Of a stretch of 64,000 nt of DNA, positions 17,481 to 27,479 are shown piece by piece. The translations under genes were made by a program, and so were the position numbers. Below the pieces are notes generated by a model that was given only the letters and a program-made list of their open reading frames with translations, did not search any database and had not been told where the DNA came from. The DNA lies in contig NZ_BPMV01000001.1 of NCBI RefSeq assembly GCF_019656655.1, positions 1,240,001 to 1,304,000 of the forward strand, given 5' to 3'. This DNA is from Tsukamurella sp. TY48. GTDB taxonomy: Bacteria > Actinomycetota > Actinomycetes > Mycobacteriales > Mycobacteriaceae. Position 1 is the first letter of the stretch; each line of letters starts with the position of its first letter.

Positions 17481-18242
17481 GTGAGCCAGCGCATCGACCT
17501 CAACGCCGACTGCGGCGAGTCCTACGGCGCCTGGCGCCTCGGCGACGACGACGCCCTCCTGCGCGTGGTCTCCTCCGCGAACGTGGCCTGTGGATTTCAC
17601 GCCGGCGATCCGACCACGCTGCGCGCCACCTGCGCACGTGCCGTGGACCAGGGCGTGCGGATCGGCGCCCAGGTGGGCTACGCCGACCTGCGCGGCTTCG
17701 GCCGCCGGTTCATCGACGTCCCGGCCGCCGATCTGACCGCCGATGTGATCTACCAGATCGGCGCGCTGCAGGCGATCGCGCGCAGCGTGGGCGGCACCGT
17801 CTCCTACGTGAAACCCCATGGGGCGCTGTACAACACGATCGTGGGGAACGAGACGCAGGCGCGTGCCGTGATCGACGGTGTGCTCGCATGCGCACCGGAG
17901 CTGCCCGTGCTCGGGCTCGCCGGGTCGGCGTTCCTGCGGCTCGCGGCCGGGTCCGGCCTACGCGCGGTGGCGGAGGCCTTCGCCGACCGCGCCTACACCG
18001 CCGAGGGCACCCTCGTGCCCCGGACGCTGCCCGGATCGGTGCTGCACGACCCGGACGAGATCGCGGCCCGGGTGGTGCGCATGGTCTTCGACGGCACCGT
18101 CGAGGCGATCGACGGCACCGAGGTGGAGCTGCGGGCCGAGTCCGTCTGCGTGCACGGCGACAACCCCGAGGCCGTCCAGGTGGCGAGCCGGTTGCGGCAG
18201 GTGCTCGAAGGCGCGGGCGCCGCGATCACGCCCTTCGCGTGA
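17481..18242 (+). CDS. pxpA: 5-oxoprolinase subunit A (LamB/YcsF family)
   Basis: A 253-residue LamB/YcsF protein starting RIDLNADCGESYGAW and containing SANVACGFHAGDP and YVKPHGALYN, the hallmark motifs. PxpA works with PxpB and PxpC to hydrolyse 5-oxoproline to glutamate using ATP. No pxpB or pxpC is adjacent, so partners must be elsewhere or the role differs. The GTG start lies 7 nt after a TAGCCT box (17468-17473) that overlaps the znuB stop, pointing to its own leaderless transcript. Its stop abuts the stop of the convergent TetR gene with no gap. Confidence 0.85.
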   Translation: MSQRIDLNADCGESYGAWRLGDDDALLRVVSSANVACGFHAGDPTTLRATCARAVDQGVRIGAQVGYADLRGFGRRFIDVPAADLTADVIYQIGALQAIARSVGGTVSYVKPHGALYNTIVGNETQARAVIDGVLACAPELPVLGLAGSAFLRLAAGSGLRAVAEAFADRAYTAEGTLVPRTLPGSVLHDPDEIAARVVRMVFDGTVEAIDGTEVELRAESVCVHGDNPEAVQVASRLRQVLEGAGAAITPFA

Positions 18243-18830
18243 CTACGGCCGGTCGATCGGCGGCATCAGATAGCTGCTGAGCATGGTGGCGCAGAACCGC
18301 ACCAGATCATCGCGTTCGATCTCGAGACGCCCGGAGAGGTACTCGGTGAACAGCGCGGTCATCGCGCCGACCATGCCCACCGACGCCAGCCTGCGGGACT
18401 GCTCGTCCACCTCCGGCGGGAGCGCCGCCCCCACCACCGCGAAGAAGCCCGGCATGTGGCCGAGGCCGTACTCGGCCAGAGCACTCTCGCGATAGGGCGC
18501 GAGCAGGAGCACCCGGCCCAGATCGGGCCGGTCGACCACGAGATCGACGAAGGCGGCGACCGCCGCGGCGGCCACCTCCTTGGTCTCGGGGGTGCCCCGG
18601 ACCGCGTCGACCAGGACCTCCTGGGCGCGGGCACTCACATCGTCGTACACCGCCCGGACGAACTCGTCGCGGTTGCCGAAGGCCTCGTAGAAGTAGCGCT
18701 CGGTGATGCCCGTGGTCCGGCACACCGCCCGGACACTCACGGCTCCGCCGTCCGGACCGCCGAGGAGCGCTACCCCGGTGTCCAGCATCGTGCGACGACG
18801 AGCATGCTGTCGTTGCTCGAGCGAATCCAT
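18243..18830 (-). CDS. TetR-family transcriptional regulator
   Basis: A 195-residue TetR-family regulator. The helix-turn-helix spans about residues 24-65 (AVSVRAVCRTTGITERYFYEAFGNRDEFVRAVYDD) and the rest is the helical ligand/dimer domain. The ATG at 18830 is 6 nt after a TACGCT box (18837-18842) without an SD, so initiation is probably leaderless; the longer frame to 18932 lacks such a signal. It sits alone between pxpA and rlmB, so its target is not evident. Confidence 0.85.
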   Translation of the reverse strand: MDSLEQRQHARRRTMLDTGVALLGGPDGGAVSVRAVCRTTGITERYFYEAFGNRDEFVRAVYDDVSARAQEVLVDAVRGTPETKEVAAAAVAAFVDLVVDRPDLGRVLLLAPYRESALAEYGLGHMPGFFAVVGAALPPEVDEQSRRLASVGMVGAMTALFTEYLSGRLEIERDDLVRFCATMLSSYLMPPIDRP

Positions 18831-18885
18831 TGTGTCAGCGTAACGCAGCTCACCGCGTGGAGACCCCGAGTCGGAAAGCTTCGGA

Positions 18886-19860
18886 TCAGCTTCGCGTACG
18901 CCGCTGTCGTGCGAAATCAGCCAGCACCACACCCGCGGCCACCGACGCGTTCAGCGACTCGACCGAGGAAGCGATGGGTATGGACAGGATGGAGTCGCAG
19001 TTCTCGCGGACCAACCGCGACAGGCCCTTGCCCTCGGAGCCCACGACCACCACCACACCGGTGTCGGCGCGGTAGTCGTCGAGGGTCACATCGCCACCCG
19101 CATCCAGGCCCACGATCTGCAGGCCGGCCGCCGCGTAATCGGCGAGCGTGCGGTTGAGATTGGGTGCCTGCGCCACGGGCAGCCGCGCCGCCGCACCCGC
19201 GGACGTGCGCCAGGTGACGGCGGTGATGGCCGCGGACCGTCGGGACGGGATCACCACGCCGTGTCCACCGAAGGCGGCGGCCGAGCGGATCACCGCGCCC
19301 AGGTTGCGCGGATCGGTGATGTTGTCCAGGGCCACGATGAGCGGCGCCTCGCCGCGATCGGCGGCCCGGCGCAGCAGGTCCTCGGGATGCGCGTAGCTGT
19401 ACGGCGGGATCTGCAGCGCGATGCCCTGGTGCAGACCGTTATCGCTCATCCGGTCCAGCTCGGCGCGCTGCACCTCGAGGATCGAGATACCGCGATCGGC
19501 GGCCATCCGCACAGACTCGGTGAGGCGCTCGTCGTTCTGCGCGCCCAGCGCCACGTACAGCGCCGTCGCCGGGACCTCGGCGCGCAGGCACTCGACCACC
19601 GGGTTGCGTCCGAGGACGTACTCGGGACCGTCCTCGGCGGCGCGTCCGGCCACCTTCTGCGGCCGCCGCTGCGGACCCGAGGCGGCCTTCGCCGCGGCCC
19701 GGGCCTTCTTGTGCGCCGGGTGGTACGGCCGGTCCTTCGCGGCCGGCGTCGCGCCCCGGCCCTCGAGGCCGCGCCGTCGCACACCGCCCGAACCGGTGAC
19801 CTGGCCCTTCTTGGTACCGGCCTTGCGCACCGCGCCGCGGCGCTGGGAGTTGCCCGCCAT
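18886..19860 (-). CDS. rlmB: 23S rRNA 2'-O-ribose methyltransferase (RlmB/TrmH family)
   Basis: A 324-residue SPOUT methyltransferase. Residues 1-75 are a basic, Ala/Arg/Lys-rich extension. The substrate-binding domain starts [14 protein letters not shown], and the catalytic knot has [27 protein letters not shown] and [14 protein letters not shown]. Family members methylate G2251 of 23S rRNA with S-adenosylmethionine. An AGGAG site precedes the ATG. It is 15 bp downstream of cysS, the same order as Rv3579c-Rv3580c in M. tuberculosis. Confidence 0.9.
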   Translation of the reverse strand: MAGNSQRRGAVRKAGTKKGQVTGSGGVRRRGLEGRGATPAAKDRPYHPAHKKARAAAKAASGPQRRPQKVAGRAAEDGPEYVLGRNPVVECLRAEVPATALYVALGAQNDERLTESVRMAADRGISILEVQRAELDRMSDNGLHQGIALQIPPYSYAHPEDLLRRAADRGEAPLIVALDNITDPRNLGAVIRSAAAFGGHGVVIPSRRSAAITAVTWRTSAGAAARLPVAQAPNLNRTLADYAAAGLQIVGLDAGGDVTLDDYRADTGVVVVVGSEGKGLSRLVRENCDSILSIPIASSVESLNASVAAGVVLADFARQRRTRS

Positions 19861-19875
19861 GCTCGTCTCCTGGAT

Positions 19876-21273
19876 CTACTGGGTCTTCTTGGCCAGGGTC
19901 CAGCTGGACCCGTCGGCACCGTCGGTCACATCGATCCCCGCGGCGTGCAGCCGGTCGCGCGCGGCGTCGGCCTCCGCCCAGTTCTTCTCCGCGCGGGCGC
20001 TCGCCCGGCGTTCCAGCTCGGCCTGCACCAGCACGCCCAGCGCGTCGAGGGCGGCACCGTCGCCCTCGGACTCGGCCACCCAGTGCGGATCGAGCGGGTC
20101 GACGCCGAGGATCGCCGTCATCGCCCGCACCGAACCCGCCAGCCGCCGCGCCTCGTCGAGATCGCCCGCCTCCAGCGCGGCGTTCCCGGCGCGGACCGTC
20201 TGGTGCACCTCGGCCAATGCCGACGGTACGCCGAGATCGTCGTCGAGGGCGGTCGCGAAACCGTCGGTCCACTCACCAACCGGGACCTCGCCCGCCCGCT
20301 CGACGGTGCGCTGCACGAACGACTCGATCCGCCCGTACGCCGTGACGGCCTCGCCGAGGGCGCCCTCCGAGTACTCCTGCATGGACCGGTAGTGCGCCGA
20401 TCCCAGGTAGTAGCGCAGCTCGACGGGGCGGAACCGCTCCAGCAGCACCGGGATCGAGACCACGTTGCCGAGGCTCTTGCTCATCTTCTCGCCCGACATG
20501 GTGACCCAGCCGTTGTGCAACCAGTAGTTGGCGAACGGATCGCCCGCGCCGTGCGCCTGGGCGATCTCGTTCTCGTGGTGCGGGAAGATCAGGTCGATGC
20601 CGCCGCAGTGGATGTCGAACTGCGCACCGAGGTAGCTGGTGGCCATCGCGGAGCACTCGAGGTGCCAGCCGGGGCGGCCGTCGCCCCAGGGCGAGGGCCA
20701 GCTCGGCTCGCCGGGCTTGGCCGCCTTCCACAGCGTGAAGTCGAGTGGATCGCGCTTGTCGGTGGCCACCGACTCGCCCTGGTGCACATCGTCGACCTTC
20801 TGCCTGCTCAGCGCGCCGTACTCGCGCAGCGAGCGGACCGAGAAGTAGACGTCGCCGCCGGAGGCGTAGGCGTGCCCACGCTCGATCATGCGCTCCATGT
20901 AGGTGACCATCTGGGTGATGAAGCCGGTGGCACGCGGTTCGGCCGACGGCGGCAACACACCCAGCGCGTCGTAGGCGCGGGTGAACTCGCGCTCGTGCGT
21001 GGCGGCCCACTCCCACCAGGGGCGGCCGGCCTCGGCGGACTTGCGCAGGATCTTGTCGTCGATGTCGGTGACATTGCGAACGAAGGCCACGTCGAGGCCC
21101 TTCGCGATCAACCAGCGGCGCAGCACGTCGAAGGCGACACCGCTGCGAATGTGGCCGATGTGCGGGACGCCCTGAACCGTTGCGCCACACAGGTAGATGC
21201 CGGCCTTGCCCTCGATGAGGGGCACGAAGTCACGGACCTCGCGGGTCAGGGAGTCGTAAAGGCGCAGCGTCAC
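19876..21273 (-). CDS. cysS: cysteinyl-tRNA synthetase
   Basis: A 465-residue class I synthetase. The HIGH motif is PHIGHIRSG, the zinc ligands include Cys in YLCGATVQG and the CSAMAT/HHENE regions, and KMSKS is intact in [11 protein letters not shown]. It charges tRNA-Cys. The in-frame codons up to 21333 are not family-like; GTG 21273 gives the standard start [16 protein letters not shown]. That GTG is 8 nt after a TAGAAT box (21282-21287) with no SD, so a leaderless transcript is likely. Divergent from rarD. Confidence 0.95.
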   Translation of the reverse strand: MTLRLYDSLTREVRDFVPLIEGKAGIYLCGATVQGVPHIGHIRSGVAFDVLRRWLIAKGLDVAFVRNVTDIDDKILRKSAEAGRPWWEWAATHEREFTRAYDALGVLPPSAEPRATGFITQMVTYMERMIERGHAYASGGDVYFSVRSLREYGALSRQKVDDVHQGESVATDKRDPLDFTLWKAAKPGEPSWPSPWGDGRPGWHLECSAMATSYLGAQFDIHCGGIDLIFPHHENEIAQAHGAGDPFANYWLHNGWVTMSGEKMSKSLGNVVSIPVLLERFRPVELRYYLGSAHYRSMQEYSEGALGEAVTAYGRIESFVQRTVERAGEVPVGEWTDGFATALDDDLGVPSALAEVHQTVRAGNAALEAGDLDEARRLAGSVRAMTAILGVDPLDPHWVAESEGDGAALDALGVLVQAELERRASARAEKNWAEADAARDRLHAAGIDVTDGADGSSWTLAKKTQ

Positions 21274-21358
21274 GACGATTGATTCTACGGTGCCGTGCAT
21301 ACTCGACCGGCACACGAGCTGTTTCTCGGCCACGGCGGCTCATGGGTAGGTTCATTCG

Positions 21359-22282
21359 GTGGCCGAACGCGACGTCTCCGAGGTGACCCGGGGCACCGCC
21401 ATGGGCATCGGCGCCTACCTGCTGTGGGGTCTGTTCCCCCTCTACTTCGACGCGCTCAAACCCACCGGGGCGTGGGAGATCCTGGCCCACCGCATCCTGT
21501 GGACGCTGGTGCTCTGCGTCGCCGCGCTGGTGATTCTCCGCGACCTCGGCTGGATCCGCCCGGTCCTGCGGCAGCCGCGACTGCTGGCCGGGGTGACGAT
21601 CGCCGCGCTGCTGATCTCCACCAACTGGATCGTGTACATCGTGGCGGTCACGTCCGGCCACACGTCGGACGCTGCGCTCGGCTACTTCCTCAACCCACTG
21701 GTCACGGTGGCCCTCGGCGTCGTGGTGCTGCGCGAGCGATTGCGGCCGCTGCAATGGGTGGCGGTCGGCATCGGCGTGCTCGCCTTCGTCTACCTGGCGG
21801 TGGTGGCCGGAACCTTCCCTGTGACGGCGTTGGCCCTGGCCTTCTCGTTCGGCTTGTACGGGCTGGTGAAGAACAAGGTGGGAGTGCACCTGAACGCGTT
21901 GCAGGGCCTGACGCTGGAGACGGCGATCCTCGCGCCGATCGCCGCCGCCGTGCTCGTGGGCATCGCCGTGTGGGGCGGCGGTCTCGACTTCGCGCGCCAC
22001 GGCGCCGGACACGCTGCGCTGCTGGTCTTCGCGGGTGTCGCGACCGCGGTGCCGCTGCTGCTCTTCGCGGCCGCAGCGCGCCGGATCCCGCTCGTGACCG
22101 TGGGATTGATCCAGTTCGCGACGCCCATCATGCAGCTGCTGTGCGCGGTGCTTTTCCTGGGCGAGCACCTCTCCCCCGAACGCTGGATCGGTTTCGGGAT
22201 CGTCTGGATCGCGCTGATCCTGCTCACGGTCGACACCGTGCGGACGTTGCGCCGCGCGCGATCCGGCCAGCCCGCGAGGTAG
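21359..22282 (+). CDS. rarD: RarD-type EamA transporter
   Basis: A 307-residue inner-membrane protein with ten predicted segments of the drug/metabolite transporter superfamily. The RarD signature GIGAYLLWGLFPLYFDALKPTGAWEILAHR opens the protein (quoted here only in part: YLLWGLFPLYFDALKP), and TSGHTSDAALGYFLNPL follows. Family members export small molecules, but the substrate of RarD is unproven. The GTG is 6 nt after TAGGTT (21347-21352), a leaderless arrangement. It is an insertion relative to the mycobacterial order, where ispF follows cysS directly. Confidence 0.85.
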   Translation: MAERDVSEVTRGTAMGIGAYLLWGLFPLYFDALKPTGAWEILAHRILWTLVLCVAALVILRDLGWIRPVLRQPRLLAGVTIAALLISTNWIVYIVAVTSGHTSDAALGYFLNPLVTVALGVVVLRERLRPLQWVAVGIGVLAFVYLAVVAGTFPVTALALAFSFGLYGLVKNKVGVHLNALQGLTLETAILAPIAAAVLVGIAVWGGGLDFARHGAGHAALLVFAGVATAVPLLLFAAAARRIPLVTVGLIQFATPIMQLLCAVLFLGEHLSPERWIGFGIVWIALILLTVDTVRTLRRARSGQPAR

Positions 22283-22445
22283 CGCTCCGCGAGCGATGCG
22301 CGGCACGCATGGCCGAGTGCGCGGAAAGCTGCCGTGACCTGGTATTTTACTGGGTATGCGCGGGGCGCATGGCTCGTGAGATCGATACATGCCCCTGGCC
22401 GGTCCCACCCGCTCCAGCCCGCAGCGGCGTCTGGGCCGGCAGTGA

Positions 22446-22919
22446 TCAGCCCGCGGCGTAGACCAGCGCGGTGGCCACGGCCGCCACGCCCTCGCCGCGA
22501 CCGGTGAGCCCGAGACCGTCGGTGGTGGTGGCGGACACCGAGACCGGGGCTCCGAGCAGATCGCCGAGCACCTGCTCCGCCTCGGCCCGGCGCGGCCCGA
22601 CCTTGGGCCGGTTGCCGATGAACTGCACGGCGGCATTGCCGACGGCGAAACCCGCCTCGGTGAGGAGCCCCCGGACCTCGGTGAGCATCTGCGCGCCGGT
22701 GATGCCCACGTTGTCGCTGCGGCCCACACCGAAGACGGAACCGAGGTCGCCGAGGCCACCCGCGGAGAGCAGGGCATCGCACAGGGCGTGCACGGCCACA
22801 TCGCCGTCGGAGTGGCCGGAGCAGCCGTCACCGTCGAACAGCAGCCCGAGCATCCAGCACGGGCGGCCCGGCTCGATCGGGTGTACATCGGTGCCGATGC
22901 CGACGCGGGGAATGATCAT
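22446..22919 (-). CDS. ispF: 2-C-methyl-D-erythritol 2,4-cyclodiphosphate synthase
   Basis: A 157-residue MEP-pathway enzyme that cyclises CDP-methylerythritol 2-phosphate with loss of CMP. The metal-binding Asp and His are in GIGTDVHPI, the third ligand His and the catalytic region are in [17 protein letters not shown], and the CMP-binding end [16 protein letters not shown] is complete. The ATG overlaps the ispD stop as ATGA, so IspD and IspF are made together as in many bacteria. The 163 bp between this stop and rarD hold no gene I can support. Confidence 0.95.
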   Translation of the reverse strand: MIIPRVGIGTDVHPIEPGRPCWMLGLLFDGDGCSGHSDGDVAVHALCDALLSAGGLGDLGSVFGVGRSDNVGITGAQMLTEVRGLLTEAGFAVGNAAVQFIGNRPKVGPRRAEAEQVLGDLLGAPVSVSATTTDGLGLTGRGEGVAAVATALVYAAG

Positions 22920-23578
22920 GACTGCTCCTGAGCCAGGGCCTGCGCGACCCGCAGGTCGAAGGCGGTGGTGATCTTCATGGCGAGCGGATCGCCCGGCACC
23001 GTGAGCACGGTGCCACCGGCCCGCTCGACCAGACCCGCATCGTCGGTGGCCAACTCGTTCGGGGCGGCCTCATAGGCGGCGCGCAGGGCCTCGGTGGTGA
23101 ATCCCTGCGGTGTCTGTACGGCGCGCAGCCGGGCGCGATCGACGGTGGCGACCACCGCACCGTCGGCGTCGACCTGTTTGACGGTGTCCGCCACCGGCAG
23201 CACCGGGATCACCGCGGAGGCGCCCGCACGCAGCGCCTGAACCACCCGCCCGATCATCGCGGGCGGTGTGAGCGGACGCGCGGCGTCGTGCACGAGCACG
23301 AGGTCGTGGGCGCCGGCCACGGCGAGACCCGCGCGCACCGAATCGGTGCGTTCGGCCCCACCGACGACGACGCGGGCGCTCGGTACGAGCGCCCGCGCAT
23401 CGGAGAGCATGTCGGTGGGCACCATGACGACCACCTCATCGACCGCGCCGGACTCGAAGAGCCCGTCCACGGCCCAGGACAGGAGCGCACGACCGCGCAA
23501 CTCCACGAACGCCTTCGGCCGATTCAGGCCGAGGCGAGTCCCCTGTCCCGCAGCCGGGACGAGAGCGACGACCGTCAG
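22916..23578 (-). CDS. ispD: 2-C-methyl-D-erythritol 4-phosphate cytidylyltransferase with a CTG start
   Basis: A 220-residue MEP-pathway nucleotidyltransferase. The essential CTP-binding motif [10 protein letters not shown] and the following Lys in [10 protein letters not shown] lie upstream of the first ordinary start codon (GTG 23506). Reading back from 23506 to the in-frame stop at 23693-23695 there is no ATG, GTG or TTG. The only reasonable start is CTG at 23578, which overlaps the carD stop as CTGA, the same geometry as the ATGA/GTGA overlaps elsewhere. Other motifs present are [12 protein letters not shown] and TDDAGLVE. Confidence 0.88.
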   Translation of the reverse strand: MTVVALVPAAGQGTRLGLNRPKAFVELRGRALLSWAVDGLFESGAVDEVVVMVPTDMLSDARALVPSARVVVGGAERTDSVRAGLAVAGAHDLVLVHDAARPLTPPAMIGRVVQALRAGASAVIPVLPVADTVKQVDADGAVVATVDRARLRAVQTPQGFTTEALRAAYEAAPNELATDDAGLVERAGGTVLTVPGDPLAMKITTAFDLRVAQALAQEQS

Positions 23579-24063
23579 GAGGCCGCCGCCAGCGCCTCGT
23601 CGAGCCGGGACTCGGCGTTGCCGTCGTCCGTGGCCTCGGCGAGGGCGAGCTCGCCCACGAGGATCTGACGGGCCTTGGTCAGCATGCGCTTCTCACCCGC
23701 CGACAGGCCGCGGTCCTGCTCACGACGCCAGAGGTCGCGAACGACCTCGGCCACCTTGTTCACATCGCCCGAAGCGAGCTTCTCGAGATTGGCCTTGTAC
23801 CGGCGCGACCAGTTGGTGGGCTCCTCGGTGTGCGGCGCGCGAAGCACCTCGAACACCTTGTCCAGGCCCTCCTGGCCGACCACGTCACGAACGCCGACGA
23901 CCTCGGCGTTCTCCGCGGGAACCTTGACCGTCAGATCACCCTGTGCGACCTTGAGCACGAGGTACTCGCGCTCACGACCGCCGATGGTCTTGATCTCGAT
24001 AGCTTCGATCAGTGCGGCACCGTGATGGGGGTAGACAACGGTGTCTCCGACCTTGAAAATCAT
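23575..24063 (-). CDS. carD: RNA polymerase-binding transcription factor CarD
   Basis: A 162-residue CarD/CdnL protein. The N-terminal Tudor-like domain ([20 protein letters not shown]) binds the RNA polymerase beta subunit; the helical C-terminal domain, with the conserved Trp of [14 protein letters not shown], contacts promoter DNA and stabilises open complexes. It is essential in mycobacteria. An SD-like GGGGCAAGGA precedes the ATG, and a TATCCT -10 box is at 24091-24096. Its stop overlaps the start of ispD, tying isoprenoid synthesis to carD expression. Confidence 0.96.
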   Translation of the reverse strand: MIFKVGDTVVYPHHGAALIEAIEIKTIGGREREYLVLKVAQGDLTVKVPAENAEVVGVRDVVGQEGLDKVFEVLRAPHTEEPTNWSRRYKANLEKLASGDVNKVAEVVRDLWRREQDRGLSAGEKRMLTKARQILVGELALAEATDDGNAESRLDEALAAAS

Positions 24064-24353
24064 CTGATCCTTGCCCCTTTCGATATGACCAGGATAACAC
24101 GGGGCGATATCGGGCTGCGCGGCAACACCGCAGGTCAGGAGTCATCCAGGGCTTGACAAACGCAGTCCGGGATGTTCTCCACTGCAATCATCGAACGCCG
24201 AAACCCGCCCCTTCCGGGGCCGACGGACTCCCGGCGAACCCGCCGCCGGTGCCCGGCGGCGCGGCGCAAGCGGCCTTCTACTACGCTGCGTGGTGACATA
24301 CTCAGCTCGTCCGCACGCGGGTGCCGCCGCGCGGAGGGAACACTGGAGGAATC

Positions 24354-24947
24354 GTGTCCGCACGCACCGTCTCGACCCGACGCACCCTCACCGCCGCCGC
24401 GGGTGCCCTGCTCGCCACCGGCGCCCTGCTGTCGGTGTCCGCCTGCGGTGCGGGGCAGATCTCGCAGACCGCGAACCAGGTGGCCGCCGTCAACGGCGCC
24501 AACCACAACTACGTCGACCAGAAGAAGGTCCTGAGCGACGTGCACGTGCTGTACCCGGTGACCAACGGCCAGGGCAAGCTCGCCTTCGTGCTGAGCAACA
24601 TCGACCCCGACGCCAAGAACGGCGGCGACCGCCTCGTCGCGATCACCGATCAGAACGGCCGCAACGCCACCATCAGCGGCGACACCTCGCTGCCCGCCGG
24701 TACCTCGCTGTACGGTTCGGCGCCCCTGAACAGCGACGAGAGCTCCGACGTCACCCGCCTCAAGGTGACCCTGCCGGTGGACGGCTCGTGGCGTCCCGGC
24801 CTCACCAACGAGCTCACCTTCCACCTGCAGAAGGCGGGCGCGCTGAAGATCGCCGTGCCGCTCGACGCCGGTGCCCTTCCCGCCTCGGCCGCGGGCATCA
24901 CCGTGACCGGCGACACCGAGGTCGGCGGCAAGGGCGGCGGCCACTGA
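24354..24947 (+). CDS. LpqE-like lipoprotein
   Basis: A 197-residue secreted lipoprotein: basic start, hydrophobic stretch, lipobox SVSAC at about residues 24-28, then a beta-rich domain resembling a copper chaperone/LpqE-type immunoglobulin-like fold (VHVLYPVTNGQGKLAFVLSN). Position between carD and radA matches LpqE (Rv3584) of M. tuberculosis. Function unknown. The GTG at 24354 follows CTGGAGGAATC and is preferred to the upstream frame. The 290 bp between carD and this gene hold the divergent promoters; a CATACT box is at 24297-24302, nothing else is clear. Confidence 0.75.
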   Translation: MSARTVSTRRTLTAAAGALLATGALLSVSACGAGQISQTANQVAAVNGANHNYVDQKKVLSDVHVLYPVTNGQGKLAFVLSNIDPDAKNGGDRLVAITDQNGRNATISGDTSLPAGTSLYGSAPLNSDESSDVTRLKVTLPVDGSWRPGLTNELTFHLQKAGALKIAVPLDAGALPASAAGITVTGDTEVGGKGGGH

Positions 24948-25000
24948 GCCGCGCCCTCCTAGGCCGGGCGACCGGCCGGAGAACCCCGAGGTAGATCACC

Positions 25001-26386
25001 ATCGCCAAGCCGAAGGTGCAGTACACCTGCTCCGAATGCGGCCACACCGTGGCCAAGTGGGTCGGCCGGTGCCCGTCGTGCGGCGCCTGGTCCACGATGG
25101 AGGAGGGCACCCCGGTCCGCGCGGGCGGCGCCTCGGGTCCCGCCGCCAACGTGGGGCTCACGTTGCCCACGACGCCGGCGGTCCCGATCACGAAGATCGA
25201 TCCGAACTCCACCCGCGCGCTGCCGGTGGGCATCGGCGAACTCGACCGCGTGCTGGGCGGCGGCATCGTGCCCGGTTCGGTGATCCTGCTGGCCGGCGAG
25301 CCCGGCGTCGGCAAATCCACCCTCCTGCTGGAGGTGGTGCACCGCTGGGCGTCCACCGGCCGCGGAAAGTCGCTGTACGTGACGGGCGAGGAATCCGCCG
25401 GCCAGGTGCGGCTGCGCGCCGAACGCACCGGCGCACTCAACGACAAGCTGTACCTCGCAGCGGAATCCGATCTCGGCACCGTCCTCGGCCACGTCGAGCA
25501 GATCTCCCCTACCCTCATGGTGGTCGACTCCGTGCAGACCCTCTCCGCCTCGGGCGTCGACGGTGTCCACGGCGGCGTCACGCAGGTCCGTGCGATCACC
25601 GCGACGCTCACGTCTCTCGCCAAGGCGACGGGCATCGCCGTCATCCTCGTGGGGCACGTGACCAAGGACGGCGCGGTGGCCGGGCCCCGATCGCTGGAGC
25701 ATCTGGTGGACGTGGTGCTCAGCTTCGAGGGCGACAAGCACTCCACGCTGCGCATGGTGCGCGGCATCAAGAACCGCTTCGGCGCCTCCGACGAGGTGGG
25801 CTGCTTCGAGCAGCGCGAGTCCGGCATCGTCGAGGTCACCGACCCGTCGGGCCTGTTCCTGCACCATCGCGACGAGGCCGTCCCCGGCACCGCGGTCACC
25901 GTCGGGCTCGACGGTAAGCGGCCCATGCTGGGCGAGCTGCAGGCCCTCGTGACGCCCACCCCGCTCCCCCAGCCGCGACGCGCGGTCTCGGGCCTCGACG
26001 GGGCTCGGGTGGCGATGATCCTCGCGGTGCTCTCCCGCTACGGCGGCGTCGAGAACCTGCCGCAGAAGGACGTGTACACCGCCACCGTGGGCGGCATGAA
26101 GATCACCGAGCCCGCCGCGGATCTGGCGCTGGCCCTGGCCATCGCGTCCGGCAACGCCGATAAGGCGCTGCGCCCGCACACCGTGGTGCTGGGCGAGGTG
26201 GGCCTGGCCGGCGAGGTGCGACGGGTCACCGGACTCGAGCGCCGCCTGGCCGAGGCGCACCGGCTCGGCTTCACCCACGCGATCGTGCCGCCCTCCCAGG
26301 AGAAGCTCCGGGTGGGCGATATGCGGATCGCCGAGGCCTCGACCGTGGCGGACGCCGTCCGCCTGTCGGGGCTGCGCAAGGGTTAA
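25001..26386 (+). CDS. radA: DNA repair protein RadA, apparent ATC start
   Basis: A RadA/Sms branch-migration ATPase of 461 residues if begun at 25001. The zinc finger [18 protein letters not shown] opens it, Walker A is GEPGVGKST, the RadA-specific KNRFG is present ([12 protein letters not shown]), and a Lon-like domain forms the C-terminus. The family start [10 protein letters not shown] is encoded from ATC at 25001, which has GAGG 9 nt upstream; an in-frame TAG lies at 24992-24994. The first ordinary start is GTG 25016, which would drop AKPKV but keep the zinc finger and has no SD. Confidence 0.93.
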   Translation: MAKPKVQYTCSECGHTVAKWVGRCPSCGAWSTMEEGTPVRAGGASGPAANVGLTLPTTPAVPITKIDPNSTRALPVGIGELDRVLGGGIVPGSVILLAGEPGVGKSTLLLEVVHRWASTGRGKSLYVTGEESAGQVRLRAERTGALNDKLYLAAESDLGTVLGHVEQISPTLMVVDSVQTLSASGVDGVHGGVTQVRAITATLTSLAKATGIAVILVGHVTKDGAVAGPRSLEHLVDVVLSFEGDKHSTLRMVRGIKNRFGASDEVGCFEQRESGIVEVTDPSGLFLHHRDEAVPGTAVTVGLDGKRPMLGELQALVTPTPLPQPRRAVSGLDGARVAMILAVLSRYGGVENLPQKDVYTATVGGMKITEPAADLALALAIASGNADKALRPHTVVLGEVGLAGEVRRVTGLERRLAEAHRLGFTHAIVPPSQEKLRVGDMRIAEASTVADAVRLSGLRKG

Positions 26387-26396
26387 CCTGAGCCGC

Positions 26397-27479
26397 ATGG
26401 ACCTCGACGTCGCGGACGACGCCTTCGCGGGCAACACCGCGCTGCGGGACACGGTGATCCGGCTGGCGCCCGGCACCGGACTGCGCGACGGCATCGAGCG
26501 GATCCTGCGCGGCCGCACCGGTGCCCTCATCGTGCTGGGCTACGACGAGGCCGTGGAGCGGATCTGCGACGGCGGCTTCCACCTGGACGTCGAGTTCGCC
26601 CCGACGCGGCTGCGCGAGCTGTCCAAGATGGACGGTGCGGTGGTGCTGTCCACCGACGGGGCGCGGATCGTGCGGGCGAACGTGCAGCTGGTACCCGATC
26701 CGGCGATCCCCACCCAGGAGTCCGGCACCCGGCACCGTTCCGCGGAGCGCGCGGCGGTGCAGACGGGGTTCCCGGTGATCTCGGTGAGCGCGTCGATGTC
26801 GATCGTGCACGCCTACGTGGGCGGGGTGCGGCACGTGGTCGAGGACGCGGCGCCGATCCTGTCGCGGGCCAACCTCGCGATCGCCACGCTGGAGCGGTAT
26901 CGGCACCGGCTCGACGAGGTGTTGGGCGAGCTGTCGCGCGCCGAGATCGAGGACGTGGTGGCGGTGCGCGAGGTGACGCACGTGGTGCAGCGCCTGGAGT
27001 TGGTGCGGCGCCTGGCGATCGAGATCGAGCAGTCGGTGCTGGAGCTGGGCACCTCGGGGCGGCAGATCGCGCTGCAACTGGAAGACCTTCTGGGCGAGTC
27101 CGTCTCACTACGCGAACCGGTGCTGCGGGACTACCTCCCCGGCGATGCGGATGTGAGCGAGGTGGTGGCCCGGATCGATGCACTCACCGATGCCGATCTG
27201 CTGACCGCGACCACGGTGGCTGCGGCCCTGGGGTTCTCGGGCACCGTGGAGGCGCAGGACGAGCCTGTCTCGCCGCGCGGCTACCGGCTGCTCGGTTCGG
27301 TGCCCCGGCTGCAGCGGCACCAGATCGATGCGCTGGTGGCGGCTTTCGGCTCCCTGCAGACCCTGCTCGCCGCATCGGCCGCGGATCTGCAGGCGGTGCC
27401 CGGGGTGGGCGCCGTGTGGGCGCGTCAGGTGCGTGAGGGACTCTCGCGATTGTCCGAGCTCTCGGTGGAGCGCTACTAG
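26397..27479 (+). CDS. disA: DNA integrity scanning diadenylate cyclase DisA
   Basis: A 360-residue diadenylate cyclase that makes c-di-AMP from two ATP and scans DNA for branched structures. The DAC domain motifs DGA (KMDGAVVLS) and RHR ([12 protein letters not shown]) are intact near residues 80-110. A helical spine and a C-terminal helix-hairpin-helix DNA-binding domain ([19 protein letters not shown]) follow. The ATG is 7 nt after a TAACCT box (26384-26389) formed at the radA stop, so a leaderless message is possible besides read-through from radA. Its stop shares CTAG with the convergent neighbour. Confidence 0.96.
   Translation: MDLDVADDAFAGNTALRDTVIRLAPGTGLRDGIERILRGRTGALIVLGYDEAVERICDGGFHLDVEFAPTRLRELSKMDGAVVLSTDGARIVRANVQLVPDPAIPTQESGTRHRSAERAAVQTGFPVISVSASMSIVHAYVGGVRHVVEDAAPILSRANLAIATLERYRHRLDEVLGELSRAEIEDVVAVREVTHVVQRLELVRRLAIEIEQSVLELGTSGRQIALQLEDLLGESVSLREPVLRDYLPGDADVSEVVARIDALTDADLLTATTVAAALGFSGTVEAQDEPVSPRGYRLLGSVPRLQRHQIDALVAAFGSLQTLLAASAADLQAVPGVGAVWARQVREGLSRLSELSVERY

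Noticed and set aside
19261-21282. A 673-codon open frame antisense to rlmB and cysS
   Set aside because: Composition is Arg/Gly/His/Ala-rich with no family motif; it exists only because high G+C third positions suppress stops opposite two well-supported genes.
22916-23506. ispD starting at GTG 23506
   Set aside because: It would remove the CTP-binding [10 protein letters not shown] motif, which is perfectly encoded just upstream in frame.
27476-27479. Convergent genes sharing CTAG at their stops (disA and the Rv3587c-like gene)
   Set aside because: Neat but common in dense genomes; no functional meaning assumed.
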